64,000 nt of DNA from Denitrobacterium detoxificans (GCF_015062615.1 NZ_SUUH01000004.1:124001-188000); one strand, 5' to 3'. Positions 1 to 8,978 are shown, counted from the first letter of the stretch. Program-made: numbers and translations. The notes: generated by a model from the sequence alone, not told the origin.

Positions 1-2079
1 CCTGAACTTCACGCTCTCCACCTGCGATGAGACCACCTTTGACTCTCTGTCGAAAGAGGTGTGCGCCTGGTAAGGCACCGACGCGATGTTCTTGTCGGCG
101 TTGAGGTAGGGGTCGAGCCTCACGCCTGAGCGCAGCCTGGCCTTGTAGGAAATCTGTATGGTCTTGCCGCGCAGGGCCGTGGCATCGTCTATCTCCACGG
201 TGAGTTTCTGGCCGTCGATGGATGCCTTGGCAGAGCTTAGCGCCGTGCCGTCGCACGTCACGGCGACGTCGCTGGCGTCCACCGTGTATTGCAAGACGCT
301 CTCGAGGTCGACCCAGGTGCGCACGAACGTCGCCCAGCTGGGCACTTCCTGGTTCACGGTGTAGGTGATCTCGTCCGTTTGAGAGGCGAAGGCGGAACCC
401 TTGCTGTTGGACATGGTCGGCGCGGGATAGGCCTTCTCGGCAATGGTGGAGGTCACCGTCTGCGTCTGGGAGTCGACATGGCTCGCATCGCCGGCCACCT
501 TGTAGTAGACCGTGTACTTGCCCGGATCCGTTGCGGTGGGCAGCTCGGCGGCATACGCCTCCCCGTCGAGCGAGTACAGCATGGTGCCGCCGCTGGCTGC
601 GCCCTCCGTCACCAGCTCCTGGGGCTTGCCGGTGTAGGGAAGGCTCTTCCCCGCAGGCGACGTCGTAGCGGAAGCCGCGGTGGCCGGGAAGAGGGCCCGT
701 CTGTAGCCGCTCAGGTCCTTGCTATCTGCGTTGGCCGCAATGGACGTCTTGCCCTCGGTACCGGCAACGTCTGAATAGCCAAGGCCGACAACGGCGTTCT
801 TCACGCTGGTGTCCGCGTTGATGGCGCCGGCCGGGCCCTGGGCGATAAAAGACGCAACCCCCTCTTCGATCACGAGCGAGCCGTTGCCGGATTTGCCCAG
901 AGAATTGTTGGCGCTCACGCCGTACGCTTTGTCGCCGCTTCCAGTTGCCTGGACGGAGCCACCCTTTACGGTCATGATGCAGCCGTCAATGCCGATGGCG
1001 CTGCTTTCGCTTTCCCTACTTTCCACTACGACGCTGCCGCCGTTGATGACGACGCCGGGCACCAATTCCGTTTCGCCCGATGAGGGGTGACGCACGGCGT
1101 AGATGCCGTATTGGTGGCCCTTTGCGGTGATCGTGCCGCCGTTGACGGTTAGGGTGCCGTACTCACAGGCAATGGCACAGGGGGCCATGATGCTTGTGGT
1201 GTAGGAAGCGGGAACGGAGCATTGGGCGGAAACCTCTCCGCCGTTGATGACGATGTCGCCTCCCACGGAGATGCCGTGATATCCCTTCGCGGCGACCGTG
1301 CCGCCGTCGATTCTCACGTCACCGTATTCGGCGCTTATCCCGTACAGCGAGTTCGCGCCCCCTGTGGTTTCGGCGACAACCGTTCCGGCGTCTGCGCCGA
1401 TGGCAATCGTGCCCTCGTACGAATAGATGCCGTAATCGCAGCCTGTCGCCGTTACCGAGCCGCCCTCGACGTTCACGTCGCCCTTTGCATAGATGCCGGC
1501 CCCTCCGTTTTCCATGCCGCCGGCATTTGCAGAAAGGCTGCCCGTCCCTCTGACCGTCAGGCTCCCCGCGCAGAAGATGCCGCAGTAGCGATGGGGTGGA
1601 TTTCCATCCTCTTCGTCGGCGCTGCCTTCTGAAGCGTTGCCGTCCGTAGGATCGGCGGTGACGACGATGCTGCTTTCGCCTGCAAGCTCGATTACCAGCG
1701 CGCTGTCAGCATTCCAAAAGATCGGGGCGTGGCGATAGTAGTCCCATTCGCCATCGTAGTCCTGCAGCGTTTCCATATTGCCCGGGCCCGTGTAGCTGTA
1801 GCCGCTCAGCGTTAACGTAGCGGGATTGCCGTTCGCGGCCGGCGTGAAGCTCCAGCCCTGACCCTGCAAGTTATCGCTCGTGACCTGGGTCTCGCCAACC
1901 CAGAGGGGGTACGTCTCGGCGGCGGTCTGCAGCTCTGCGGGCGCAATGCGACCGGTTTCGGCATCATCCGCCAGGGCCTTCCCTAAACCCGCGCCGGACA
2001 TAAGCCCCAGCACCATGGTGATGACTACAATCAGGCTTAGTGCGAGCCTTGGCAGCTTCCCTTTGGGAGTTGCTTCCAT
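1..2079 (-). CDS. Secreted/surface protein, carbohydrate-binding-like and isopeptide-type domains (3' end outside window)
   Basis: The reading frame is open from an ATG at 2079 to the left window edge, about 693 codons, so the C terminus is missing. A strong ribosome site (GGAGAGGAGA) precedes the ATG. The first 38 residues form a signal peptide: basic start, hydrophobic stretch, then ALA-DD as likely cleavage point. Residues about 50-400 contain many short repeats of the form GGxVxATGxxYGIY, as in right-handed beta-helix or carbohydrate-binding surface proteins. Then comes a region around SLDGEAYAAELPTATDPGKY, like bacterial Ig-type adhesin repeats, and a part that looks like a fimbrial isopeptide-forming domain. 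A cell-wall sorting motif may lie beyond the edge. Role inferred: adhesion or surface display; the ligand is unknown. Confidence 0.7.
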   Translation of the reverse strand, partial: MEATPKGKLPRLALSLIVVITMVLGLMSGAGLGKALADDAETGRIAPAELQTAAETYPLWVGETQVTSDNLQGQGWSFTPAANGNPATLTLSGYSYTGPGNMETLQDYDGEWDYYRHAPIFWNADSALVIELAGESSIVVTADPTDGNASEGSADEEDGNPPHRYCGIFCAGSLTVRGTGSLSANAGGMENGGAGIYAKGDVNVEGGSVTATGCDYGIYSYEGTIAIGADAGTVVAETTGGANSLYGISAEYGDVRIDGGTVAAKGYHGISVGGDIVINGGEVSAQCSVPASYTTSIMAPCAIACEYGTLTVNGGTITAKGHQYGIYAVRHPSSGETELVPGVVINGGSVVVESRESESSAIGIDGCIMTVKGGSVQATGSGDKAYGVSANNSLGKSGNGSLVIEEGVASFIAQGPAGAINADTSVKNAVVGLGYSDVAGTEGKTSIAANADSKDLSGYRRALFPATAASATTSPAGKSLPYTGKPQELVTEGAASGGTMLYSLDGEAYAAELPTATDPGKYTVYYKVAGDASHVDSQTQTVTSTIAEKAYPAPTMSNSKGSAFASQTDEITYTVNQEVPSWATFVRTWVDLESVLQYTVDASDVAVTCDGTALSSAKASIDGQKLTVEIDDATALRGKTIQISYKARLRSGVRLDPYLNADKNIASVPYQAHTSFDRESKVVSSQVESVKFR

Positions 2080-2363
2080 GTTGGTCTCCTCTCCCAACGC
2101 GTGACGCGCCAATGTCTTGAAACGGCCTGCGTCGACGTAGCAAAAGCATCTGCGTCCATTATTAGTACGAGCGTCGTCTAGGTGCGGATGGCTGTGGATG
2201 ATGGAGGCAAGCAGTTGCGTTTCCGCCACCGCCTATGCGGGGCGGCCGGCCGGCGGTCCCGCATGCTGCATCCAATGCTAGCCCCTTCGGAGCGACGAAT
2301 CAAACAGTTTTCGATTGAGGTCGAAACAAACTGTAATGGGCGTTACTTTTCACGGCTTGGCCA

Positions 2364-2500
2364 GGGTGACAGGGGGACGGTTCTTCTGTCACCTTTCTGC
2401 TGTCCTTCTGTCGCCTTGCGTCGCTCCATGCTGGGTCGTTGGTGACCGATTTCTAAGCCGCTGGGTGACAGCAGAACCGTCCCCCTGTCCCTCTGTCACC
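2364..2500. repeat. REPIN-like inverted doublet
   Basis: Forward copy at 2364-2393 and reverse copy at 2463-2500 of the window-wide hairpin (arms GGGTGACAGA / TCTGTCACCC). The 69-nt spacer is shared with the doublets at 13543-13672 and, in inverse orientation, 20508-20636, so these three are full-length members of one family. The reverse copy carries an extra 7-nt duplication near its end. It fills most of the 2.1-2.6 kb intergenic gap, where I see no gene. Confidence 0.85.
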
Positions 2501-2647
2501 TTTGAGGACTACTCGCGTCTGCTCGCCAAGGACCCCAATCTTGACCTCCGCGTTTTACAGAAACCACCTCCGCTGTCCCACGTGAGGGACAATTTGTGTC
2601 CTAGGGGCGTGGGATAATGCCGCCATCGCGAAAGTGGGGTGACGAGC

Positions 2648-3418
2648 ATGAGCCAGGTTTACGATTGGTTCAACTATGACAAGATGGAGCGTCTAGACTG
2701 GTGGTGGAGCTGTGGTGGGAAGCTTTGGGGGAGTTGCTGGACGAAGTGCGAGGAAAACAACGCCCTTCTGACCCTTTTGGCAGGGCGCTGGAAAGGCGAC
2801 CGAGTCATTCGATATGGCTGTGAGGGGCTCGACACTCCCGAGGACGGAAGGCCGTTCCTCAAGGAAATCGAGGGCGTTTGTGTCGAGGACAGGTACTACG
2901 ACAGCGTGGACGTCACCGGGCTTTTCGAGGAGACCGAGGGCCATCCCCACGACGTGTACGACGAGGATGACAACTTCGTTGGCGAGAAGCCTTTCGAAGG
3001 CCCGTTCGAGCTCAAGCTCGAGTGGTACCGCTACATCATCAACGTCGACAGGAAGCAGTTTTACGATCGCGAGAGGACCGCGGTTCGCTACGTCGACTAC
3101 GATGGGGTGCACAGGGACGACCTGTTCACCGTGCTGTGTACGCCTTGGGGAAGGCGCGATATGGTGGGCGGCGAGCGGCTTGAGTCCTGGTTCGGTGAGG
3201 TTATGGCCGTATCCAACGACCGGCCAGGCATTGAATTCGAGGACATCACTGACGTCCATTGCGACTACAGCGTACCAACCAATCGCAGCGACAAAGAGAT
3301 TCTTGCCTACGTGAACGAGGGTGCTCCCAACTACGACGCTGATCCAAAAGGTTGGGACAGGCATGTGTCACAGAGGCTTGCAGAGCTGATTGGCAAGCCT
3401 TCACGTATCAGGAGGTGA
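2648..3418 (+). CDS. Hypothetical acidic, Trp-rich protein (immunity-like array, gene 1)
   Basis: 256 aa from ATG 2648, preceded by GGGGTGA at good spacing; a GTG nine bases upstream is in frame but lacks a ribosome site. The protein is strongly acidic, rich in Trp and Tyr, with no signal peptide or membrane helix, so it is probably cytoplasmic. I do not recognise a family. It is the first of five co-directional short genes with gaps of only 4-18 nt or overlaps. This size, acidity and packing resemble immunity-protein arrays of polymorphic toxin systems, but no toxin gene is present in the window. A -10-like GATAAT lies at 2613-2618. Confidence 0.6.
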   Translation: MSQVYDWFNYDKMERLDWWWSCGGKLWGSCWTKCEENNALLTLLAGRWKGDRVIRYGCEGLDTPEDGRPFLKEIEGVCVEDRYYDSVDVTGLFEETEGHPHDVYDEDDNFVGEKPFEGPFELKLEWYRYIINVDRKQFYDRERTAVRYVDYDGVHRDDLFTVLCTPWGRRDMVGGERLESWFGEVMAVSNDRPGIEFEDITDVHCDYSVPTNRSDKEILAYVNEGAPNYDADPKGWDRHVSQRLAELIGKPSRIRR

Positions 3419-3423
3419 CTCGG

Positions 3424-3888
3424 ATGGATTGGAGCAAAATACAGTCTTGTGCGGATGCCGACCACCTCGTGAGGATGGCAGAGCATTTCCATGATTGGTA
3501 TCTCGCAGGCATCGGGTACGACCCGCTGGCAAGGGCCGGGAGCGGCGAGAAGAACTTGGCGCGCTTCACGACCGAGACCGACTCGCTGACCATCCTCCTC
3601 CGGTACGACTCTGTTGACGAGAACGGCGACTGGCCGGAGATAGAGTTGCAGTTCCTCGGCGTATACAGCATGGGCTTCGGACCCCCAAAAGAGTCAGATC
3701 CCTTCTTTGAATGCTGGATTGAGGAGACAGCACGGGGCTGGGCTTTCATAGGCGAAAACCCGCTGACCGATGAGGAGAGGAAGCATCCGTACAGAATCAA
3801 ATCCACCCTCTACGTCGTTGGCGGTGAGCTCAGATGGCGATTGGCCAGCGGAACGTTGTGGGCAATGGAAAACGAGGAGGGAGTGTAG
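3424..3888 (+). CDS. Hypothetical small acidic protein (immunity-like array, gene 2)
   Basis: 154 aa from ATG 3424, chosen because AGGAGGTG lies just upstream and the preceding gene stops at 3418. The sequence starts MDWSKIQSCADADHLVRMAE and continues with a soluble, acidic alpha/beta-type composition (WPEIELQFLGVYSMGF). There is no signal peptide or metal motif. The family is not recognised; size and neighbourhood suggest an immunity or stress accessory protein. Translation is likely coupled to the genes on both sides (5-nt gap before, 4-nt gap after). Confidence 0.6.
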   Translation: MDWSKIQSCADADHLVRMAEHFHDWYLAGIGYDPLARAGSGEKNLARFTTETDSLTILLRYDSVDENGDWPEIELQFLGVYSMGFGPPKESDPFFECWIEETARGWAFIGENPLTDEERKHPYRIKSTLYVVGGELRWRLASGTLWAMENEEGV

Positions 3889-3892
3889 CGCC

Positions 3893-4339
3893 ATGGGTAG
3901 CATAATTGGATGGCACTGCGAAGACTGCGGGGCTGGTGAGAGCTTCTACCGCGGCGGTGGGATGATGGGCTTCAACGAGCCCGCTGCTGTCGAATACTCT
4001 AGGAGCGGCACCTTTGGTCCCGCAATGAAACGGCTGCTTGGTGGTGGGATACCCGATGGGTGGACGGTCTTCACCGAGAACGTTTTTTACAGGTGCCCCA
4101 ACTGCGACGGGGTAATTAGCGGCGGTGTTCTCAGGATCGATGACGGGGGCGGAGGGTGGCTAACCTTCCACATCAAGCCCGATGCCTGCGAGACGTGCAA
4201 AGAGGAGCTCGTCTTCTGGGATGACAAGGTTCCCATGAGTGAGAACGAGCTCTTGTCCCGATGCGAGGCATATGCGGAGAGCGGTTGCCCAAAGTGTAGC
4301 GGTGCGAACGTCCACATCGATGCGGGAAATTGGGATTGA
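3893..4339 (+). CDS. Hypothetical protein with two zinc-ribbon pairs (array gene 3)
   Basis: 148 aa from ATG 3893, with GGAGGGAG upstream overlapping the end of the previous gene. Four CxxC knuckles are visible: CEDC near residue 9, CPNC near 68, CETC near 101 and CPKC near 135. They could make two zinc ribbons or one long split ribbon. The middle contains a Gly-rich loop. No enzymatic motif is seen. The metal-binding architecture suggests a nucleic-acid or protein-binding adaptor; the position inside the array is the only hint to its role. Confidence 0.6.
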   Translation: MGSIIGWHCEDCGAGESFYRGGGMMGFNEPAAVEYSRSGTFGPAMKRLLGGGIPDGWTVFTENVFYRCPNCDGVISGGVLRIDDGGGGWLTFHIKPDACETCKEELVFWDDKVPMSENELLSRCEAYAESGCPKCSGANVHIDAGNWD

Positions 4340-4357
4340 CGAAGATAGGAGCATCCC

Positions 4358-4990
4358 ATGCTGAGAGAGTACGGGCGCATCAGAGTTAGGGAAACAGGGA
4401 TGTACGGCACCATCGTCGACTGGAGGTCTGGCGACGACCATTGTGAGGTCGAGCTCGATGGTTGGCAGCACGAGGGACAAATCGATGGCGATAGGCAGTT
4501 TCCGTACCCCTTCGCGGTGTCAGACCTTGAAGAGCTGATTGAGGTTGACGAGACCGATCGGAGGGCTCTCTTTGACGCCTTCGACACGCTGGTTATCTCA
4601 AGCTTTTGCTACATGACCTTCCCAAACTCGCCAACCATCGTGGTGAGGCGGATGGATGACGGCGTGCAGGCAATTGTACATAGCTGGGACTTCGAGACGA
4701 ACAAGGCCGTCGCCGTTGAAGGCTCCGATGCAACGAAACTGCTGTCCGCGGTCTTTGCGACCCATGCGGACAGATGGGTCGAGTCCTTCGGGCCAGATTG
4801 TTGCGTTTTTGACGGATGCTCCTGGACGTTGAGTATCTACTCGGGCAATCGATACTTCGAATGTAAGGGCGAGAACGCTGTGCCCGATGAGTTGGTGGAG
4901 CTGCTATACGCTGTGCATGAAGTCGGCTTGCCGCTTGCCTGGAACGGGTACGAGATCCTTTTGCCGCATGTTATGGGAGAGGACGAATGA
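4358..4990 (+). CDS. Hypothetical protein (array gene 4)
   Basis: 210 aa from ATG 4358 (MLREYGRIRVRETGMYGTIV). The first 60 residues have the spacing of a small SH3/KOW-like beta barrel (GxxGTIVD...VELDGWQHEGQI), followed by an alpha/beta region ending WNGYEILLPHV. Soluble and acidic (pI clearly low by composition). The product is not recognised. Its stop overlaps the ATG of the next, truncated member by 4 nt, so the two were translated together. Likely part of the same immunity-like array as the upstream genes. Confidence 0.55.
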   Translation: MLREYGRIRVRETGMYGTIVDWRSGDDHCEVELDGWQHEGQIDGDRQFPYPFAVSDLEELIEVDETDRRALFDAFDTLVISSFCYMTFPNSPTIVVRRMDDGVQAIVHSWDFETNKAVAVEGSDATKLLSAVFATHADRWVESFGPDCCVFDGCSWTLSIYSGNRYFECKGENAVPDELVELLYAVHEVGLPLAWNGYEILLPHVMGEDE

Positions 4991-5205
4991 GAGAGCCGGA
5001 CAGCCCAAGTATCCCCGCAACCGAATCAGAGCTCCCCAGGTGGGCCTGGTGCCTCGTTGCGAACATACGAAAAGAAGGATACCCAGGTTCAGGCCCTCTC
5101 GATAGCAGAGGTGGTACCAAGCACTTTGCCCCCGGTGCATGCTCGCATGGCGTTAGAAGCTGTTCTCCGCCAGCCAGGCTACTGCCTTCTCCACCATCTC
5201 CGTGA
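4987..5205 (+). pseudogene. Truncated array gene 5 (5' part only)
   Basis: Starts ATG 4987, overlapping the previous stop. The first ~52 residues look like a genuine protein (ELPRWAWCLVANIRKE, then RGGTKHFAPGA), a pattern I associate with small immunity-like proteins that continue well beyond this point. After about 5145 the frame runs into sequence antisense to the aldo/keto reductase 3' end and stops at 5205. The original 3' end therefore seems deleted and replaced by the neighbouring locus. It may still be translated as a 72-aa fragment. Confidence 0.5.
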
Positions 5206-6295
5206 TGTCGGTGCCGTCGGCGGCGATAACCCGCTGCTTCGCGAGCCCCTTGCGGAAGTCCACGTGCGCTGCCTCGGCGAAGTTGTTTTTCAGGTAGTTG
5301 TTGTCGTCGGAGAAGCTGGGGTCTGGCTGGATCTGGCAGATGCTGTATGCCTGCAGGATTGCCGTCACGGGGACGCCGTGGTACTCGAGCCCTTTGTACT
5401 GATCGATTTGGCTCTGCGGTATCGGCGCGCTCTCGCGGTAAATCCTCATGGCCTTCTCGAGCACCTCCTGCTCTTCGTCCGTGAGCGGCACGGCCTCGCC
5501 GGTGGTCCTCGTGTTGTCGATGACCTGCTCCATGGTGCTCATGCCCGAAAGAACCGCGATGACATCTTCCTTCTCCAGGCAGAATCGCAGGGACCACGAT
5601 GCGATGCTCCAGTCTGGGTGCACGGACCTGAGCAGGGCCTCCGCCTCGTCTGGCAGCTTTGCGAGTCCGCCGCCCTTTACGGCCTGCATGATGACGACCT
5701 TGCGGCTGTGTTTGCGGATTACGTCGTAGCAGTCGCGCCCCTGCACCACTTCGCTGTCCCAGTCGATAGGGTTCACGGAGATTTGGACGAACTCTATCTC
5801 GGGGTGCTCGGTCAAGACGCGGTCCAGCAGCTTGGCGGAGGAATGGAACGACATGCCCAGGTGAGCAATCTTGCCGTCTTCCTTCCATTTCTTGGCATGT
5901 TCGAACAGGTGCGCTGTTTTCGCGATGCCGCCCGTGCCGTCGATGCCGTCGTAGATGATGGTCTGGATATTATGGAGCAGGTAGTAGTCGATGTACTCGA
6001 CGCCGAGGCTGTCCAGCTGTCCCTGGAAAATCTCTTCAGCTTTCTCTTCCGGAGGCATCAGGAGGGCGGGGAACTTCGTCGCCACGGCGAAGCTGTCCCT
6101 GGGGTGCCTCTCGACCAGGGCCTTGCGGGTGGCCTCCTCGCTCTTCCCTTTGTGGTAGATGTAGCTCGTGTCAAAGTAGGTGTTGCCAGACTCGAGGAAG
6201 GCATCAACCATCTGGTTTACCTGGTCGTAGTCGAAATCGGTAGGATTGCCGTTCAGTACCGGTAGCCTCATCATGCCAAATCCGAGGTTCTTCAT
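5153..6295 (-). CDS. Aldo/keto reductase, COG1453-like, without ferredoxin cysteines
   Basis: 380 aa from the ATG at 6295 (MKNLGFGMMRLPVLNG), preceded by AAGGAGGGTG. The TIM-barrel signature of NAD(P)H-dependent aldo/keto reductases is clear: FDTSYIYHKGKSEE with the catalytic Asp/Tyr pair near residues 40-50, TKFP with the Lys, LLHN with the His, then GMSFHSS and the C-terminal VLSGMSTMEQV coenzyme loop. Relatives of this length usually end in a 4Fe-4S ferredoxin-like segment. Here the aligned stretch (PIPQSQIDQYKGLEYHG) keeps the flanking residues but has lost the CxxCxxC ligands. Cytoplasmic; substrate unknown. Monocistronic, convergent with the array genes. Confidence 0.85.
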   Translation of the reverse strand: MKNLGFGMMRLPVLNGNPTDFDYDQVNQMVDAFLESGNTYFDTSYIYHKGKSEEATRKALVERHPRDSFAVATKFPALLMPPEEKAEEIFQGQLDSLGVEYIDYYLLHNIQTIIYDGIDGTGGIAKTAHLFEHAKKWKEDGKIAHLGMSFHSSAKLLDRVLTEHPEIEFVQISVNPIDWDSEVVQGRDCYDVIRKHSRKVVIMQAVKGGGLAKLPDEAEALLRSVHPDWSIASWSLRFCLEKEDVIAVLSGMSTMEQVIDNTRTTGEAVPLTDEEQEVLEKAMRIYRESAPIPQSQIDQYKGLEYHGVPVTAILQAYSICQIQPDPSFSDDNNYLKNNFAEAAHVDFRKGLAKQRVIAADGTDITEMVEKAVAWLAENSF

Positions 6296-6488
6296 GCGCT
6301 CACCCTCCTTAGGTACGCGCGGCTCCGGCTCGCGCCCCTGTCGCATGTGCGGTTTTGCCCCTTCCTCATTATATCTTGGCAGGCGCGCAGGCGCTGGCTC
6401 TGCTCGCCCTGCGGGTCGCTGATTTGTTGCTATCACGCTTCCAAATGCACGACTATAATAATATGTAGGAAACGTGGAGGGGGAGAGC

Positions 6489-7118
6489 ATGATACGGGGT
6501 GACGGCGGTTCTGACCAGGACTTAATGTGGCGGGAGGGCGTTCGTGACGTCGTGCTGCAAGACAGCTTCATAACCATCACGACGTCGAGCTATGCACTCC
6601 CGGATGGAACCGAGTTCGGACCGTACTATGTCTATTCCACCAAAGACTCCGTCACTGTCATTCCCGTCACGGATGACGGGCGCATCGTGTGCGTGCGCCA
6701 GTTCAGGCCCGGTGTTGCTCGTGTCATTACGGAGCTGCCCGCCGGCGCCATAGACTCTAATGACATGCCCTCTGGCCCAAGCGACGCGGACGTGTTCCGT
6801 CGCGCAGCCTGTAGCGCTGCTGCCCGCGAGCTCAGAGAGGAAACGGGGTATGTGTCAGACGACCTCACGTTCTTGGGCTCCATGCCCCTTCACGCCACGG
6901 TGTGCCGCGACGTCAACTACTGTGTCTTGGCTCGAAATTGCAAGCTTGCCGGTTCTCAGAGCCTGGATCCAACTGAGTTCATGCACGTCCAGCTCGTGAC
7001 GCCTCGGGATCTCGACGAGATGGCGCTGGGGGAGGGTGGGTTTCTGCAGCTTTCCCACGCTTATTGGTGGCTTCGTTTTGGAAGCCTTGCCCGCACGTTC
7101 GAGGAAGGTGCGTCATGA
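6489..7118 (+). CDS. Nudix hydrolase (ADP-sugar pyrophosphatase-like)
   Basis: 209 aa; ATG 6489 is preferred over a GTG 15 nt upstream because GGAGGGGGAG sits directly before it. The Nudix box is present as AARELREETGY near residue 115-125, after VRQFRPGV and ELPAGAID, the typical ADP-ribose pyrophosphatase layout, with an unusual ~15-residue insertion between the Gly of the box and the helix. It would hydrolyse a nucleoside diphosphate linked to a sugar or similar group. It overlaps the next gene by 4 nt and opens an operon of six genes reading toward 12780; it may recycle or proofread the CDP-linked product of that pathway (inference). Confidence 0.85.
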   Translation: MIRGDGGSDQDLMWREGVRDVVLQDSFITITTSSYALPDGTEFGPYYVYSTKDSVTVIPVTDDGRIVCVRQFRPGVARVITELPAGAIDSNDMPSGPSDADVFRRAACSAAARELREETGYVSDDLTFLGSMPLHATVCRDVNYCVLARNCKLAGSQSLDPTEFMHVQLVTPRDLDEMALGEGGFLQLSHAYWWLRFGSLARTFEEGAS

Positions 7119-7894
7119 AGGTCGTGATCTTAGCGGGAGGTGCGGGATCGCGCCTCATGGAGCTTACGCGCGATTGTCCAAAGCCGCTGGTTACCATAGG
7201 TGGCATGCCCATCATATGGCACATCATGAAGACCTATGCCTCATTTGGCCACAATGAGTTCGTTATCTGCGCGGGACACCGTCAGGACATGCTGAAGCGC
7301 TGGTTTTCGGACTATTTCCTGTCCCGTTCCGACGTCACCTTTGACCTTACGGGGCCCCAGCCAGCTCTTGAGGTGCTCGACACCCGCTGCGAGCCCTGGC
7401 GCGTGACGGTTGTGGACACCGGTCGGGATGCTCTCACTGGCGATCGTCTGACTGCCGTCCGCGACTATGTGGACGACGACACCTTTATGCTCACCTATGC
7501 CGACGGGGTGAGCGATATAGACCTTGACGCCCTCGTCGCGCATCATCGCCAGGCGGGTCGTGTGGCTACCATAACCTGCGTGCCTCGCCATCAGTCCAAG
7601 GGGCTGGTGGATGTGACGGAGCAAGGCCTTGTGCAGGAGTTTCGCGAGAAGAACCATGCGGATGACGAGCTCATCAATGCCGGCTATATGGTGCTGGAAC
7701 CTGACGTCTTTGATTACCTGGGCGACGCCCCCGGCATTTTCGAGCAAGGACCCATCGAACGACTTGCGGCCGCCGATCAGTTGGCTGCCTATGTGCACGA
7801 CGGCTTTTGGCAGTGCATGGACACACTTCGCGAGCGTACGCTTCTGGATGCGCTGGTACGCGAGGGGCGCGCGCCGTGGGTAAGGTGGGACTAG
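7115..7894 (+). CDS. rfbF: Glucose-1-phosphate cytidylyltransferase
   Basis: 259 aa, the usual size. It begins MKVVILAGGAGSRLMELT, the nucleotidyltransferase GGxGxRL loop, then CPKPLVTIGGMPIIWHIM with the sugar-phosphate-binding Lys. The RfbF-specific stretch EPWRVTVVDTGRDALTGDRL and the metal-binding TYADGVSDID follow. Family members make CDP-glucose from CTP and glucose-1-phosphate for deoxysugars. However, no CDP-glucose dehydratase or glycosyltransferase is next to it, so the substrate here could be another phosphate ester. Start ATG overlaps the Nudix stop (ATGA). Confidence 0.85.
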   Translation: MKVVILAGGAGSRLMELTRDCPKPLVTIGGMPIIWHIMKTYASFGHNEFVICAGHRQDMLKRWFSDYFLSRSDVTFDLTGPQPALEVLDTRCEPWRVTVVDTGRDALTGDRLTAVRDYVDDDTFMLTYADGVSDIDLDALVAHHRQAGRVATITCVPRHQSKGLVDVTEQGLVQEFREKNHADDELINAGYMVLEPDVFDYLGDAPGIFEQGPIERLAAADQLAAYVHDGFWQCMDTLRERTLLDALVREGRAPWVRWD

Positions 7895-7897
7895 CTC

Positions 7898-8977
7898 ATG
7901 GCCGGCATTCGTTTCATGGAGGTGGCTCTGCGCGATGGTGGGTTGGGCTTGCATGATAGTTATGCGGCCGGCCTGCCTTTCGAACGCATCCCGCCCCAGG
8001 TGGCTCGGCGTTTCTGCGAGGTCATGGACAAGTCGGGCGTCGACCACATCGAGCTGGGGCAGATAGAGCTGCCCGAGCGGTCCCACCCCGAGTTCTGCAT
8101 GTTTGGTGGCATGGAGGAGGCTTCCTCCTTTATTCCCGCGCGCACGGGCGACTGGCGGCGCTGGGTGGCCATGTACAACGATATCCACACGCCCGCGGAC
8201 CTCGTACCGGACTGGCGACCAGGCCTCTGCGGCACCGTGCGCGTGGTTCTTCGCTACTCCGAACAACAGGCGTCGTTGGACTTCTGTCGCATGCTCAAGC
8301 GCAAGGGGTACTCGGTCTTCATGCAGGTTGCGCTCTTCATGCGCTATAGCGCCGAAGAGTTGGCGTGGCTGTGCGACCAGGCCAATGACATCGGGCTCAC
8401 GGCGCTCTACTGCGCCGACTCCAATGGCTATATGCGTCCAAGGGACGTGGACCGTGCGCTTTCTATCTTCGACGAGCTCCTAGACCAAGACGTCGCTATG
8501 GGCTTTCACGCCCACAACCACTCGCAGATGGCCTATGCCAACGCCCTTGCCGCTCTGGCCTTTCCGCGCTCAAGCGGGCGCACGCTCTACCTGGATGCCT
8601 GCGTGCTGGGCTGCGGGCGAGGCGCGGGCAATCTCAAGACCGAGCTCATAGTTGACGACCTCGTGCGCGACTATGGCATGGACCTGGACATATGCGCGAT
8701 TCTAGATGCCTGCGAGCTCATGGAGGAAGTCGTCGGTCGCCCACATCTGGACTGTGGTTCCTACAGTCCCGTGAGTGCGCTCACCGCTATGCACCGCTGC
8801 GGCTATGCTTACGGTGTGGCCCTCGTGCACGAACTGGGGCTGTCTTATGCCGACGCGCACCGTGTGCTCTGCCACCTGGACGACGTGAGCCCCGATGCCC
8901 GCCACCGCTTTACGCCGAGCAATCTTGATGCGTTGCTCGCCGCCGCAGGCATGGGCAGCGCGCGGGGAGGGGATTAG
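7898..8977 (+). CDS. HMGL-like (DRE-TIM) aldolase
   Basis: 359 aa, ATG 7898, three bases after rfbF. The fold is the DRE-TIM metallolyase family (HMG-CoA lyase, 4-hydroxy-2-oxovalerate aldolase): RDGGLG at residues 12-17 in place of the classic DRE triplet, ADSNGYM for the strand-5 Asp, and GFHAHNHSQMAYANALAA with the HxH metal ligands near residue 200, then CVLGCGRGAGN. Such enzymes make or break C-C bonds at a 2-oxo acid using a divalent metal. Sitting between a CTP transferase and a TPP enzyme, it probably supplies or consumes an oxo-acid building block. Exact reaction not known. Confidence 0.8.
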   Translation: MAGIRFMEVALRDGGLGLHDSYAAGLPFERIPPQVARRFCEVMDKSGVDHIELGQIELPERSHPEFCMFGGMEEASSFIPARTGDWRRWVAMYNDIHTPADLVPDWRPGLCGTVRVVLRYSEQQASLDFCRMLKRKGYSVFMQVALFMRYSAEELAWLCDQANDIGLTALYCADSNGYMRPRDVDRALSIFDELLDQDVAMGFHAHNHSQMAYANALAALAFPRSSGRTLYLDACVLGCGRGAGNLKTELIVDDLVRDYGMDLDICAILDACELMEEVVGRPHLDCGSYSPVSALTAMHRCGYAYGVALVHELGLSYADAHRVLCHLDDVSPDARHRFTPSNLDALLAAAGMGSARGGD

Positions 8978-8978
8978 C

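Noticed and set aside
2364..2500. CRISPR-like appearance of the ~30-bp palindromic repeats with ~40-70 nt spacing
   Set aside because: Copies are in alternating orientation, dispersed over 61 kb, and spacers are partly shared between sites. No cas genes are present.
5057..6265. Long plus-strand open frame opposite the aldo/keto reductase
   Set aside because: It is a mirror frame of a strongly conserved AKR on the minus strand and has no recognisable motif or ribosome site.
7115..7894. Complete O-antigen or deoxysugar (CDP-abequose-like) cluster
   Set aside because: No CDP-glucose 4,6-dehydratase, epimerase, glycosyltransferase or flippase in the window.
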